Shown here: positions 1 to 7,672 of the stretch, in pieces
Numbering within the stretch: position 1 is the stretch's first letter
Layout: the number at the start of each line of letters is the position of its first letter
Assembly (NCBI GenBank): GCA_002378665.1
Contig: DFSO01000023.1
Span: 1-27,804 of the forward strand
Source: Loktanella sp. UBA3435
Lineage (GTDB): Bacteria; Pseudomonadota; Alphaproteobacteria; Rhodobacterales; Rhodobacteraceae
Direction of reading: 5' to 3'
DNA length: 27,804 nt
The notes under the pieces: model-generated
Databases searched by the model: none
Seen by the model: the letters and a program-made list of their open reading frames with translations, nothing else
Told to the model about the DNA's origin: nothing
Program-made: the position numbers and the translations under genes

Positions 1-131
1 GTTAACCCTGACCCTAAACAGCTTTGCCCGCCTGTCCAGTGCTACAGAGCGATTCCGCTTGGCGCGCACGACTTCCCATGCATAAATCAAACCATAGGAA
101 AGTTAATCTGCGGCTTAGGGGCGCGTGTTGC

Positions 132-728
132 ATGGAAAAAGTCAAATTCACCGCAATGAAAGACGGCGACAAAGAGGATTATGACTTCCTTACGCACCAT
201 GAGGTCGCCCATACCAAAGGCACCGCAGATCGCCTGCTGGCCGCATTGGTTGAATTGGACGAAGGGCTTTCAGGTTATCAAATCAGCCGCCTCGGTCATT
301 CCTTGCAAGCCGCAACCCGTGCCGAACGCGACGGCGCCGACACAGACTGGATCGTGGCCGCCCTGCTACACGACATCGGCGACATCTACGCCCCCTATAA
401 CCACGACGAATATGCTGCGACCATTCTACGCCCGTTTGTACGCGAACAGGTGTCTTGGGTCGTGGAAAAACACGGCGATTTCCAACTGGTATATTACGGC
501 GAACATGTGGGCGCGAACCCCAACAAACGCGACACCTACGCGGGCCATCCCTATTTCGACGATTGCGCGACCTTTTGTGAGCGCTGGGATCAAAACTCTT
601 TTGATCCGGCCTATGAGCACCTGCCGCTCGACCACTTCGCCGCCCGCGTCCGCGATGTTTTTGCGCGCACGCCGTATGATCCAAACGTCATTCAGGCGGG
701 CGTCAGAGTACCTTTGGAAACACCCTAG
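132..728 (+). CDS. HD-domain protein, probable PhnZ/MIOX-like diiron oxygenase family
   Basis: A 198-residue HD-fold protein. Seen: His56 in an LGHSLQ motif, the HD pair His80-Asp81 in LLHDIGD, His91 in NHDEY, His114 in VEKHG and Asp153 in RWD. This four-His, two-Asp set in this order matches the metal ligands I know from PhnZ and myo-inositol oxygenase, which use a mixed-valence diiron centre to cleave C-P or C-C bonds, rather than a minimal HD phosphatase. PhnZ also has an LEHSLQ and a terminal WD. The PhnZ substrate-loop Tyr and Glu do not appear to be conserved, so the substrate is likely different. Start: ATG at 132 with AGGGG about 10 bases upstream; an earlier in-frame ATG at 24 gives an unlikely N-terminus. 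No phosphonate genes are nearby. The 3' end overlaps the convergent gene by 26 bp. It could still be a phosphohydrolase. Confidence 0.8.
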   Translation: MEKVKFTAMKDGDKEDYDFLTHHEVAHTKGTADRLLAALVELDEGLSGYQISRLGHSLQAATRAERDGADTDWIVAALLHDIGDIYAPYNHDEYAATILRPFVREQVSWVVEKHGDFQLVYYGEHVGANPNKRDTYAGHPYFDDCATFCERWDQNSFDPAYEHLPLDHFAARVRDVFARTPYDPNVIQAGVRVPLETP

Positions 729-1458
729 GCACCTCTTCACGGGGACCAACGTCACCTTCCCACCAGACCTCCGCCTTGCGCACGAAGACCACAATCTCGG
801 TCCCGACGCCCAAATCCAGCAGGGTGTCGATGCCGTGGTCGAGGCTTTTACCGACCCTTTGGTCCGCGGTGCGAAACTCTAAATACCCCTTGCCCGTCGC
901 GCGCCCTTTGCGTTTGCGCTCCTCGATGCGGGTAATCCTAGCAGTGGTTTGCACCCCCTTTTTGCGGGCAAGAATGGCGCGATTGGTGCGAGAGCCAAGA
1001 AACCAGACCACCGACAAGGCGATCACACCCGCAACTAAAGCAAAGAATTGACCAGACTTAGCGCTACGCAGGGTCTCACCTTTGACCAACTCAAGCACTT
1101 TGGGGTCTTCAGGCCAATAGTACACCTCAATCGTATCACCGACGTCCTTGGCATCATAATTTCCACGCGAGGTCGAGCGCCTGAAATCGTACTGCGCGCG
1201 GTCCACGTCAAAGCGATAAGACAAGTAATACTTCGTCTTTTTGTTGGATCGCCCCGTGTCCTTTTTAACGATCGTCGCGGTCGCAACCTCGCTATGATTG
1301 GCCAACCGCGCCGCATCTTTGTAATCTTTAACGCTGAAACCCGTCATCAAAACAAGAAAAACCGCGGCGACCACAGCGTACCACCCGTTCATCCCAAGGA
1401 ACAAATCCACCCACTTGCGCGGCGCAATCAGGTCATGTTGCGGGTCTTTCACTGTCAT
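703..1458 (-). CDS. DUF3592 family membrane protein
   Basis: A protein of 251 residues from the ATG at 1458. A GTG six codons upstream (1476) is an alternative start; the ATG has AGAGG only two bases away, so the start is uncertain. Two hydrophobic helices are visible, about residues 25-43 and 138-158. Between them lies a soluble segment with the pattern ATIVKK... YYLSYRFDV ... GDTIEVYYWPEDP, which resembles DUF3592, a family of two-helix proteins with a small beta-rich domain and no settled function. A second, similar beta-rich segment follows the second helix, beginning with ARITRIEERKRKG. The gene is divergent from valS (64-bp gap) and convergent with the HD-domain gene, with a 26-bp tail overlap and no terminator between them. 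Confidence 0.75.
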   Translation of the reverse strand: MTVKDPQHDLIAPRKWVDLFLGMNGWYAVVAAVFLVLMTGFSVKDYKDAARLANHSEVATATIVKKDTGRSNKKTKYYLSYRFDVDRAQYDFRRSTSRGNYDAKDVGDTIEVYYWPEDPKVLELVKGETLRSAKSGQFFALVAGVIALSVVWFLGSRTNRAILARKKGVQTTARITRIEERKRKGRATGKGYLEFRTADQRVGKSLDHGIDTLLDLGVGTEIVVFVRKAEVWWEGDVGPREEVPRVFPKVL

Positions 1459-1522
1459 TGCCTCTTTTCGCCACACCTTGCTTTGTTTAAACCCTGTTTA
1501 AATCGAAAAGGACGGCAAAGAC

Positions 1523-4500
1523 ATGGCGATGGAAAAAACATTTGACGCGGGCACCCGCGAACCCCTCATTTACAAAAAATGGGAGGACGCAGGCGCGTTC
1601 AAGGCGGGCGCAAATGCCAAGGCGGGCGCAGAGACCTTTACCATCATGTTGCCGCCGCCAAACGTCACGGGGTTCCTTCACGTCGGCCACGCCTTTAACC
1701 ACACGCTCATGGATATCCTGATCCGTTGGAAGCGCATGCAGGGCTTTGACACCCTCTGGCAGCCGGGCCTCGATCACGCGGGTATCGCCACGCAGTTGGT
1801 TGTCGAAAAGCAGTTGGCCGAGTTGGGTCAAAAGCGCACCGATTATTCCCGCGAAGACTTCATCGCCAAAATCTGGGAATGGAAGGCTGTCTCTGGCGGC
1901 ACAATCCAAGAGCAGGACAAGCGCATCGGCGCAGGCATGGATTGGGACCGCTCCGCCTTCACGATGGACGAAAACTTCCACGAGGCCGTGATCAAGGTCT
2001 TCGTTGATATGTATAACAAGGGCTTCATCTATCGCGGAAAGCGTCTGGTGAACTGGGACCCGCATTTCGAGACTGCGATTTCTGACCTCGAAGTTGAGAA
2101 CATCGAACAAGACGGCCACATGTGGCACTTCAAATATCCGCTGGCAGGCGGTGCCACCTATGAATACGTCGAAAAAGACGAGGACGGGAACGAGACCCTG
2201 CGCGAAACCCGCAACTACATCGCCATCGCGACCACGCGGCCTGAAACCATGCTTGGCGACGGTGCCGTGGCCGTGCATCCGTCTGATGAACGCTACGCCC
2301 CTATCGTGGGCATGCTCTGCGAAATTCCGGTTGGTCCCAAGGCGCAGCGCCGCCTGATCCCGATCATCACCGATGAATACCCCGAAAAGGACTTCGGCTC
2401 TGGTGCGGTGAAGATCACAGGCGCGCATGATTTCAACGACTATCAGGTCGCCAAACGCGCGGGCATCCCGATGTATAACCTGATGGACACCAAGGCCGCG
2501 ATGCGTGCTGACGGCAAGCCATACGTCGAGGAAGCCGCCACCGCCCAAGCCATCGCAAACGGCGAGATTGAATTCGACGAGGCGATGATCGCCGCCATGA
2601 ACATGGTCCCCGAAGAATACCGTGGCATGGACCGATTTGAAGCCCGCAAAGCCGTGATCGACGCCATCACCGCCGAAGGCCTCGCCGTGATGCATGACGT
2701 CACGCGAACGGAAAAAGACGAAGACGGCAACAAGGTCGAAGTCACCGAAACCGTGCCATACGTCGAATCCAAAAAAATCATGCAGCCCTTCGGCGACCGC
2801 TCCAAGGTCGTGATCGAGCCGATGCTGACCGACCAATGGTACGTCGACACCGCCCAAATCGTGCAGCCCGCATTGAACGCCGTCCGTGAAGGTCGCACCA
2901 AAATCATGCCCGAGTCTGGCGAAAAGGTGTACTACAACTGGCTCGACAACATCGAACCATGGTGCATCTCGCGCCAGCTTTGGTGGGGCCACCAGATTCC
3001 GGTTTGGTATGGGCCAAGTCTTGAAACAGTACAGCTTCAAGATGGTGTCGCAGAGGTCTGGGATTTTAAACAACCTGTATCCTTTTGCGCAGCCACCTTC
3101 GACGAAGCCATTGAACAGGCTGCAAAATATTACGGTGACGCAAATGCTTGGTGCAAAATCATTGCCGACGAACATGCAACTGCAGACGATGCGGACGCTG
3201 GGCTAGACGACGATGGTCGACCAATGTTCAAACTCTACCGCGACCCCGACGTTCTCGACACATGGTTCTCCTCTGGCCTCTGGCCTTTCGGCACGCTCGG
3301 CTGGCCAAACGACACGCCTGAACTCGCAAAATACTTCCCCGGTGATGTGCTGATCACGGGCCAAGACATCCTGTTCTTCTGGGTCGCCCGCATGATGATG
3401 ATGTCCAACGCCGTCATGGACAAAGACCCGTTCCACACCGTCTATCTGCACCAGCTGATGCGGGATGCTAAGGGCGAGAAGATGTCCAAAACCCGCGGCA
3501 ACGTCATTGATCCGCTCGTGATGGTGGATGAGTACGGCGCAGACGCGCTGCGCTTTACTATGGGTCAAATGGCGGCCCTTGGTGGCGTGCTCAAAATCTC
3601 CGAGGATCGCATTAAGGGCTACCGCAACTTTGGCACGAAGCTTTGGAACGCCTTCAGCTTTGCAGAGCATTACGAGATCCCGAACACAGGGACGCACGCG
3701 CGGCCTATGGCCGAGAACACGCTCAACAAATGGATCATCGGCGAAACGGCAAAGGTCCGCGAAACCGTTGACGCCGCCTTGGAAACCTACCGCTTCAACG
3801 ACGCCGCTAACGCGCTTTACGCCTTCACATGGGGTAAGGTTTGCGACTGGTACGTCGAATTCTCCAAGCCGATCCTGCAAGGCGAAGATGCTGCCGCAAA
3901 GTTGGAGACCGAAGCGACCCTGCGCTGGGTCCTCGACCAAGCCCTGATCATGCTGCACCCGATCATGCCGTTCATCACCGAAGAGCTGTGGGGCCAAGCA
4001 GACAACCGTGCAAACCTGCTGGTGACGCAAGAATGGCCAACATTTACCGCAGCCGATCTGGTCGATGCAGAGGCCGACCGCGAGATGAACTGGGTCATCA
4101 ACCTGATTGAAAGCGTGCGCTCCGCCCGCGCCCAATCCCACGTGCCCGCTGGCGCAAAAGTGCCGCTGGTCGTCATGGGCTTGGATGCCAAAGGGCAATC
4201 CGCATGGGACAACAACAGCGCGTTGATCATGCGTCTCGCACGCATTGAGACGCTGGACCACATGGACGCATTCCCGAAAGGCTGCGTCACGATCCCGATG
4301 GAGGGCGGCACGTTTGGCCTGCCCCTCGCAGGGTTGATAGACGTGGTAGATGAAATCTCGCGTCTGGAAAAAACCATGCTGAAACTGGGCAAGGAATTGG
4401 GCGGCCTACGTGGCCGTCTCAACAACCCCAAATTCGTGGAATCAGCCCCGACCGAGGTCATCGTGGAAGCCCGCGAGAACCTTGCCCTGCGCGAAGAGGA

Positions 4501-4549
4501 AGAAGCCCAACTCAAAGCCGCCATCGCGCGCCTTGCCGAGCTTGGCTAA
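1523..4549 (+). CDS. valS: Valyl-tRNA synthetase
   Basis: ValRS (1008 residues) charges tRNA-Val with valine in the cytoplasm. Seen: the class I HIGH-type motif HVGH at residues 53-56 in PPPNVTGFLHVGH, the KMSKT loop at 653-657, the editing-domain TTRPETMLGD, the DVLDTWFSSGLWP block near 576, and a C-terminal coiled-coil arm starting near LIDVVDEISRLEK. It is longer than E. coli ValRS. Extra acidic stretches are found near YVEKDEDGNE and in the region between WYGP (495-498) and DVLDTW (576), where 77 residues replace roughly 33 in E. coli as I recall it. Long ValRS is normal for this lineage. Start ATG at 1523 has AAAAGGA upstream. A hairpin follows the stop. Confidence 0.98.
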   Translation: MAMEKTFDAGTREPLIYKKWEDAGAFKAGANAKAGAETFTIMLPPPNVTGFLHVGHAFNHTLMDILIRWKRMQGFDTLWQPGLDHAGIATQLVVEKQLAELGQKRTDYSREDFIAKIWEWKAVSGGTIQEQDKRIGAGMDWDRSAFTMDENFHEAVIKVFVDMYNKGFIYRGKRLVNWDPHFETAISDLEVENIEQDGHMWHFKYPLAGGATYEYVEKDEDGNETLRETRNYIAIATTRPETMLGDGAVAVHPSDERYAPIVGMLCEIPVGPKAQRRLIPIITDEYPEKDFGSGAVKITGAHDFNDYQVAKRAGIPMYNLMDTKAAMRADGKPYVEEAATAQAIANGEIEFDEAMIAAMNMVPEEYRGMDRFEARKAVIDAITAEGLAVMHDVTRTEKDEDGNKVEVTETVPYVESKKIMQPFGDRSKVVIEPMLTDQWYVDTAQIVQPALNAVREGRTKIMPESGEKVYYNWLDNIEPWCISRQLWWGHQIPVWYGPSLETVQLQDGVAEVWDFKQPVSFCAATFDEAIEQAAKYYGDANAWCKIIADEHATADDADAGLDDDGRPMFKLYRDPDVLDTWFSSGLWPFGTLGWPNDTPELAKYFPGDVLITGQDILFFWVARMMMMSNAVMDKDPFHTVYLHQLMRDAKGEKMSKTRGNVIDPLVMVDEYGADALRFTMGQMAALGGVLKISEDRIKGYRNFGTKLWNAFSFAEHYEIPNTGTHARPMAENTLNKWIIGETAKVRETVDAALETYRFNDAANALYAFTWGKVCDWYVEFSKPILQGEDAAAKLETEATLRWVLDQALIMLHPIMPFITEELWGQADNRANLLVTQEWPTFTAADLVDAEADREMNWVINLIESVRSARAQSHVPAGAKVPLVVMGLDAKGQSAWDNNSALIMRLARIETLDHMDAFPKGCVTIPMEGGTFGLPLAGLIDVVDEISRLEKTMLKLGKELGGLRGRLNNPKFVESAPTEVIVEARENLALREEEEAQLKAAIARLAELG

Positions 4550-4556
4550 ATCATAG

Positions 4557-4578
4557 GCGGTCCCAGCAATGGGGCCGC
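4557..4578. terminator. Hairpin between convergent valS and Tat mini-gene
   Basis: GCGGTCCC and GGGGCCGC form an 8-bp stem (one T-G pair) around a 6-base loop, starting 8 bases after the valS stop. No clear T-run follows, so it is a weak or bidirectional terminator for the two convergent genes. Confidence 0.55.
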
Positions 4579-4597
4579 TTACTTACGGCACGAGACG

Positions 4598-4741
4598 CTA
4601 AACCGCCCGCATCATCCCCAGCGCTTTGTCATAAACAAGCGTCAGAATGCGCCGACCCTGCGGCTTTGCCACCACAGGCACAACGCGCGCCACGGCGACG
4701 GCACCTGTGCCCGCCAAAAATCCACGTCTGCTCAGTTCCAT
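4598..4741 (-). CDS. 47-residue twin-arginine signal mini-protein, unknown function
   Basis: A very short gene with a strong ribosome site: AAAGGAG eight bases before the ATG at 4741. The N-terminus MELSRRGFLAG carries a textbook Tat motif (SRRGFL) followed by an Ala/Val-rich stretch ending in VPVVA. If cleaved there, only about 22 residues remain (beginning KPQGRR, with LTLVYDKALGMMRAV at the end). An upstream in-frame start at 4816 exists but has no ribosome site and would spoil the signal. It is divergent from the HisC-like gene. It could be a real exported peptide, a Tat-anchored membrane peptide, or a remnant of a larger Tat substrate that lost its body. I do not recognise a function. 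Confidence 0.6.
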   Translation of the reverse strand: MELSRRGFLAGTGAVAVARVVPVVAKPQGRRILTLVYDKALGMMRAV

Positions 4742-4825
4742 CACAAATACTCCTTTGCGAACCATTCTCATGTATGCATGAAAATCGTGATTGCAAGACC
4801 GCACAACATTAGCCAAGTTGCTGAC

Positions 4826-5941
4826 ATGATTAATGATCCCCGCCTAACACCCCTCGCCGCCTCTCTGCCCGCTTCCGTGCCTTTTGTTGGACCAGAGGCG
4901 CAAGAGCGCAGCCGTGGCACCAAATTCGCCGCTCGTCTCGGCGCCAATGAACTTGGCTTTGGGCCTTCCCCGCTTGCGATCAAAGCCATGCAAGATGCGG
5001 CCTCCGAGGCATGGATGTATGCCGACCCCGAGAGCTATGATCTGCGCGATGCGCTGGCCGACAGCTGTGACGTGCCACCCGAATGCATCGTAATTGGCGA
5101 AGGCATCGACGCGCTGTTAGGCAATCTTGTCCGCCTCTTTGTCACGAACGGCGACGCCGTGGTCACCTCTGCTGGCGCGTATCCGACGTTCAATTATCAC
5201 GTCGCAGGTTTCGGCGGCACCTTGCACACCGTGCCCTACACGGGCGACCATGAGGACCCTTCCCGCCTGATCGCAAAGGCCCGCGAGGTCGGCGCAAAGC
5301 TGGTCTATATCGCGAACCCCGACAACCCGATGGGAACCGTGCACGCCGCCCGCGAGATTGAGCGGATGGTAGCAGCCGTGCCAGACGATTGCCTGCTGAT
5401 CCTTGACGAGGCCTACATCGAATTCGCGCCCGAGGGGACCGCTCCCGCCCTGTCACCACTGGACCCACGCGTCATTCGGATGCGTACGTTTTCCAAGGCA
5501 TATGGCCTCGCTGGTGCACGCGTGGGGTACGCCGTGTGCACGCCGAGTGTATCGTCGGCATTCAACAAAGTGCGCAATCACTTTGGGATGTCGCGGGTGT
5601 CCCTCGCGGGGGCAAAGGCCGCACTTTCCGACGACGCGCATTTGGCAGACACGGTGGCGCAGGTCGAAAAATCCCGCGCACGGATCGCCTCCATTGCGTT
5701 GGAAAACGGCTTAAACCCGCTGCCGTCCGCCACGAACTTCGTCGCCATAGACTGCGGCAAAGACGGGGCCTTCGCACGCCAAATCGTTGAAGAACTTGGT
5801 AAACTTGGCATCTTTGTGCGCATGCCATTCGTCGCCCCGCAAAACCGCTGCATTCGGGTCAGTTGCGGACCAGATGCCGAAATGACCCTTTTGGCGGCAG
5901 CATTGCCCGAAGCCATCAAAGCGGCTCAAAACAACACGTAA
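4826..5941 (+). CDS. HisC-like PLP-dependent aminotransferase
   Basis: A fold-type I class I/II aminotransferase of 371 residues, closest in pattern to histidinol-phosphate aminotransferase. Seen: the PLP lysine K224 in TFSKAYGLAGARVGY, NPDNPMGT, the ILDEAYIEF block that supplies the PLP aspartate, and the C-terminal FVRMPF...RVSCG containing the substrate-carboxylate arginine. Start: ATG at 4826 (MINDPRLTPLA) fits the family; the in-frame ATG at 4778 adds 16 residues that look non-coding. No strong ribosome site is seen at either. No other histidine genes are nearby, so it may be a second HisC-like enzyme acting on another amino acid rather than the biosynthetic HisC. Confidence 0.85.
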   Translation: MINDPRLTPLAASLPASVPFVGPEAQERSRGTKFAARLGANELGFGPSPLAIKAMQDAASEAWMYADPESYDLRDALADSCDVPPECIVIGEGIDALLGNLVRLFVTNGDAVVTSAGAYPTFNYHVAGFGGTLHTVPYTGDHEDPSRLIAKAREVGAKLVYIANPDNPMGTVHAAREIERMVAAVPDDCLLILDEAYIEFAPEGTAPALSPLDPRVIRMRTFSKAYGLAGARVGYAVCTPSVSSAFNKVRNHFGMSRVSLAGAKAALSDDAHLADTVAQVEKSRARIASIALENGLNPLPSATNFVAIDCGKDGAFARQIVEELGKLGIFVRMPFVAPQNRCIRVSCGPDAEMTLLAAALPEAIKAAQNNT

Positions 5942-5948
5942 CTGTGAC

Positions 5949-5980
5949 TTGCCTTCCAGTAGGGGGAAGGCCGCTAAGTG
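5949..5980 (+). promoter_or_regulatory. CueR/HmrR-type copper operator and promoter for the DUF305 gene
   Basis: CCTTCCAGTAGGGGGAAGG (5952-5970) is a perfect 6-bp inverted repeat with a 7-base spacer. It closely matches the CueR box I know from the E. coli copA promoter (CCTTCC-N7-GGAAGG). A -35-like TTGCCT (5949-5954) overlaps its left arm, and a poor -10-like TAAGTG (5975-5980) lies about 20 bp downstream. Such an over-long spacer with the operator inside it is the hallmark of MerR-family activated promoters. It starts 8 bp after the HisC-like stop, so it could also serve as that gene's hairpin terminator, but there is no T-run. Confidence 0.7.
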
Positions 5981-6010
5981 CCTTTAGTCACTCAACAAAG
6001 GCATGTCAAA

Positions 6011-6355
6011 ATGACCAAACTCGCTCTGATTGCGATGCTCACATTCGCACCAATCGTCGCATTTGCAGACCACACCCCATCGTCATCTGAGGAGGCTGAG
6101 ATTGCCTCTGAGGCCTATGCGATGGTCAACCATGAAATGCACGCGGCCATGTCCGCCGAGAGCACGGGAGATGTTGACGCCGACTTCATCATCGGCATGC
6201 GCGCACATCATACCGGCGCTGTAAAAATGGCCGAAGTTTTGCTTGCTCATGGTACCGATCCCGCGACCCGCACGCTTGCACAAACCATCATCGACGCCCA
6301 AACGGGCGAGATTGACTGGATGACTAAATGGCTCGTAAGCCACGGTTACGAATAG
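6011..6355 (+). CDS. Exported DUF305 protein, probable copper-related
   Basis: A 114-residue protein with a Sec signal peptide (MTKLALIAMLTFAPIVAFA, cleaved about residue 20) and a small helical DUF305 domain. Seen: MRAHHTGAVKMAEVLLAHG, the DUF305 signature in which paired histidines and methionines line a four-helix ferritin-like bundle, and an additional Met/His cluster MVNHEMHAAM. Family members such as CopM of cyanobacteria bind copper in the periplasm. Start: ATG at 6011 with AAAGG nine bases upstream; an in-frame upstream start would bury the signal peptide. The CueR-type operator in front supports a role in periplasmic copper binding or tolerance. No copper ATPase or cueR gene is adjacent. 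Confidence 0.85.
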   Translation: MTKLALIAMLTFAPIVAFADHTPSSSEEAEIASEAYAMVNHEMHAAMSAESTGDVDADFIIGMRAHHTGAVKMAEVLLAHGTDPATRTLAQTIIDAQTGEIDWMTKWLVSHGYE

Positions 6356-6364
6356 GTTTTCGAC

Positions 6365-7543
6365 TTAGGCCGTCGCAGCGATCACGCTTGCGGCGGCCTC
6401 TACGGCACCCTTTCCATGTGGGATTTTAAGCGCGATCAATCCAGCCTCCATCGTCCCCAAAACGCCCATAATCATCTGCGCGTTCACATGCCCCATATGC
6501 CCGATGCGAAAGAACGCGTCAGCAGGCGTGCGCCCTAAACCAATGCCCAACGTCAGTCCCGCTTTGTGCTCGCACCAGTGGCGAAGTGCATCCGCATTCG
6601 GCGATCCCGCCGTTGCGGACGTGACCGCATGAGACCGTTTTGCAGGGTCCGCGATATTAAGCGCCAGAGGCCCCTCAGTTGACCAGCAATCAAAGGCCGC
6701 CCAGACGGTTTTGGCCAAGGCTTCATGGCGGGCGAAAACGTGATCCAAGCCCTCGTCCTTGATCATATCCAACGCAGTGCGCAAACCATAAAGGTGGTGC
6801 GTCGGCGCCGTGCCATCAAAGTATTGAAAGTAGTGCTCAGGCTCGGTCCGCGCACGCCAGTCCCAATAGCGAGACACGCGCGAAGGGCGCCGCGCATTGG
6901 CCTTGGCGTTGTAGTAAACAAAGCAAATCCCAGCAGGCGTCATCAACCCTTTCTGGCAAGCCGCAACCATGACATCAACACCCCAAGCATCCATCTCGAA
7001 ACGGTCGCAACCCAGTGAAGCGATACAATCGGCCATCAAAAGCGCGTCGTGACCAGTGGTGTCCAGCACGCGGCGCAGGCCTGCGACATCATTCTTGACG
7101 CTGGTCGAGGTATCCACGTGGACGGCCAATACCGCCTTGATCTTGCCTGCTTTATCAGCGCGGAGCGCGTCTTCAACCTTTGCCAAATCAACATCCGCAC
7201 GATCACCAAAATCAATCGTTTGCACGGTGACACCCAAGCCTTCGGCCATCTCACCCCAGCCGATACAGAACCGCCCCGTGGCAAGCACCAGCACGGTATC
7301 GCCCTCGGACAGGACGTTCGATAAAGCGGCCTCCCAAGCGGCATGGCCGTTCCCGATATAAATCGCGACGTTCTGCTTGGTCATCGCCACGGCCTTAAGG
7401 TCTGGGATCAGACTGTCGGTCAGGTCATGCAATTCGCCCTCATAGATATTCGGCGAGGCGCGGTGCATTGACCGCAACACAGCATCAGGGATCACTGACG
7501 GTCCAGGAATTGCAAGATAGGCACGACCATTTGCGAGAGACAT
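6365..7543 (-). CDS. Class V aminotransferase, serine/alanine-glyoxylate type
   Basis: A PLP enzyme of 392 residues in the alanine-glyoxylate / serine-glyoxylate aminotransferase group. Seen: PGPSVIPDAVLRSM at the N-terminus, YIGNGHAAWEAAL which forms the cofactor phosphate site, MADCIASLG carrying the PLP-contacting aspartate, and the Schiff-base lysine K198 in ACQKGLMTP, followed by YFQYFDGTAPTHHLYGLR, typical of the family. In methylotrophs and roseobacters such enzymes transfer amino groups between serine or alanine and glyoxylate; the exact substrate cannot be read from sequence. Start: ATG at 7543 (MSLANGRAYLAIPGP); a TTG five codons upstream is less likely. It is convergent with the DUF305 gene (9-bp gap) and divergent from the ABC exporter. 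Confidence 0.88.
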   Translation of the reverse strand: MSLANGRAYLAIPGPSVIPDAVLRSMHRASPNIYEGELHDLTDSLIPDLKAVAMTKQNVAIYIGNGHAAWEAALSNVLSEGDTVLVLATGRFCIGWGEMAEGLGVTVQTIDFGDRADVDLAKVEDALRADKAGKIKAVLAVHVDTSTSVKNDVAGLRRVLDTTGHDALLMADCIASLGCDRFEMDAWGVDVMVAACQKGLMTPAGICFVYYNAKANARRPSRVSRYWDWRARTEPEHYFQYFDGTAPTHHLYGLRTALDMIKDEGLDHVFARHEALAKTVWAAFDCWSTEGPLALNIADPAKRSHAVTSATAGSPNADALRHWCEHKAGLTLGIGLGRTPADAFFRIGHMGHVNAQMIMGVLGTMEAGLIALKIPHGKGAVEAAASVIAATA

Positions 7544-7672
7544 TGCGAATACTTTCAAACTGAGAATACCGCGACACTAGCAAGGACGGTGGCGGCGTCA
7601 ACCTTGCCTAACTTGCCACTGCCCCCCATTTGCCGATAGACGTTTGAGAAACCTGTTAAGACAAGGCGCACA

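Noticed and set aside
1487..3175. Long open frame on the minus strand inside valS (about 562 codons)
   Set aside because: Antisense shadow of a GC-rich gene; the product is repetitive in His/Asp/Val, has no recognisable domain, and valS is certain on the other strand. The same holds for 3203-4261 (minus).
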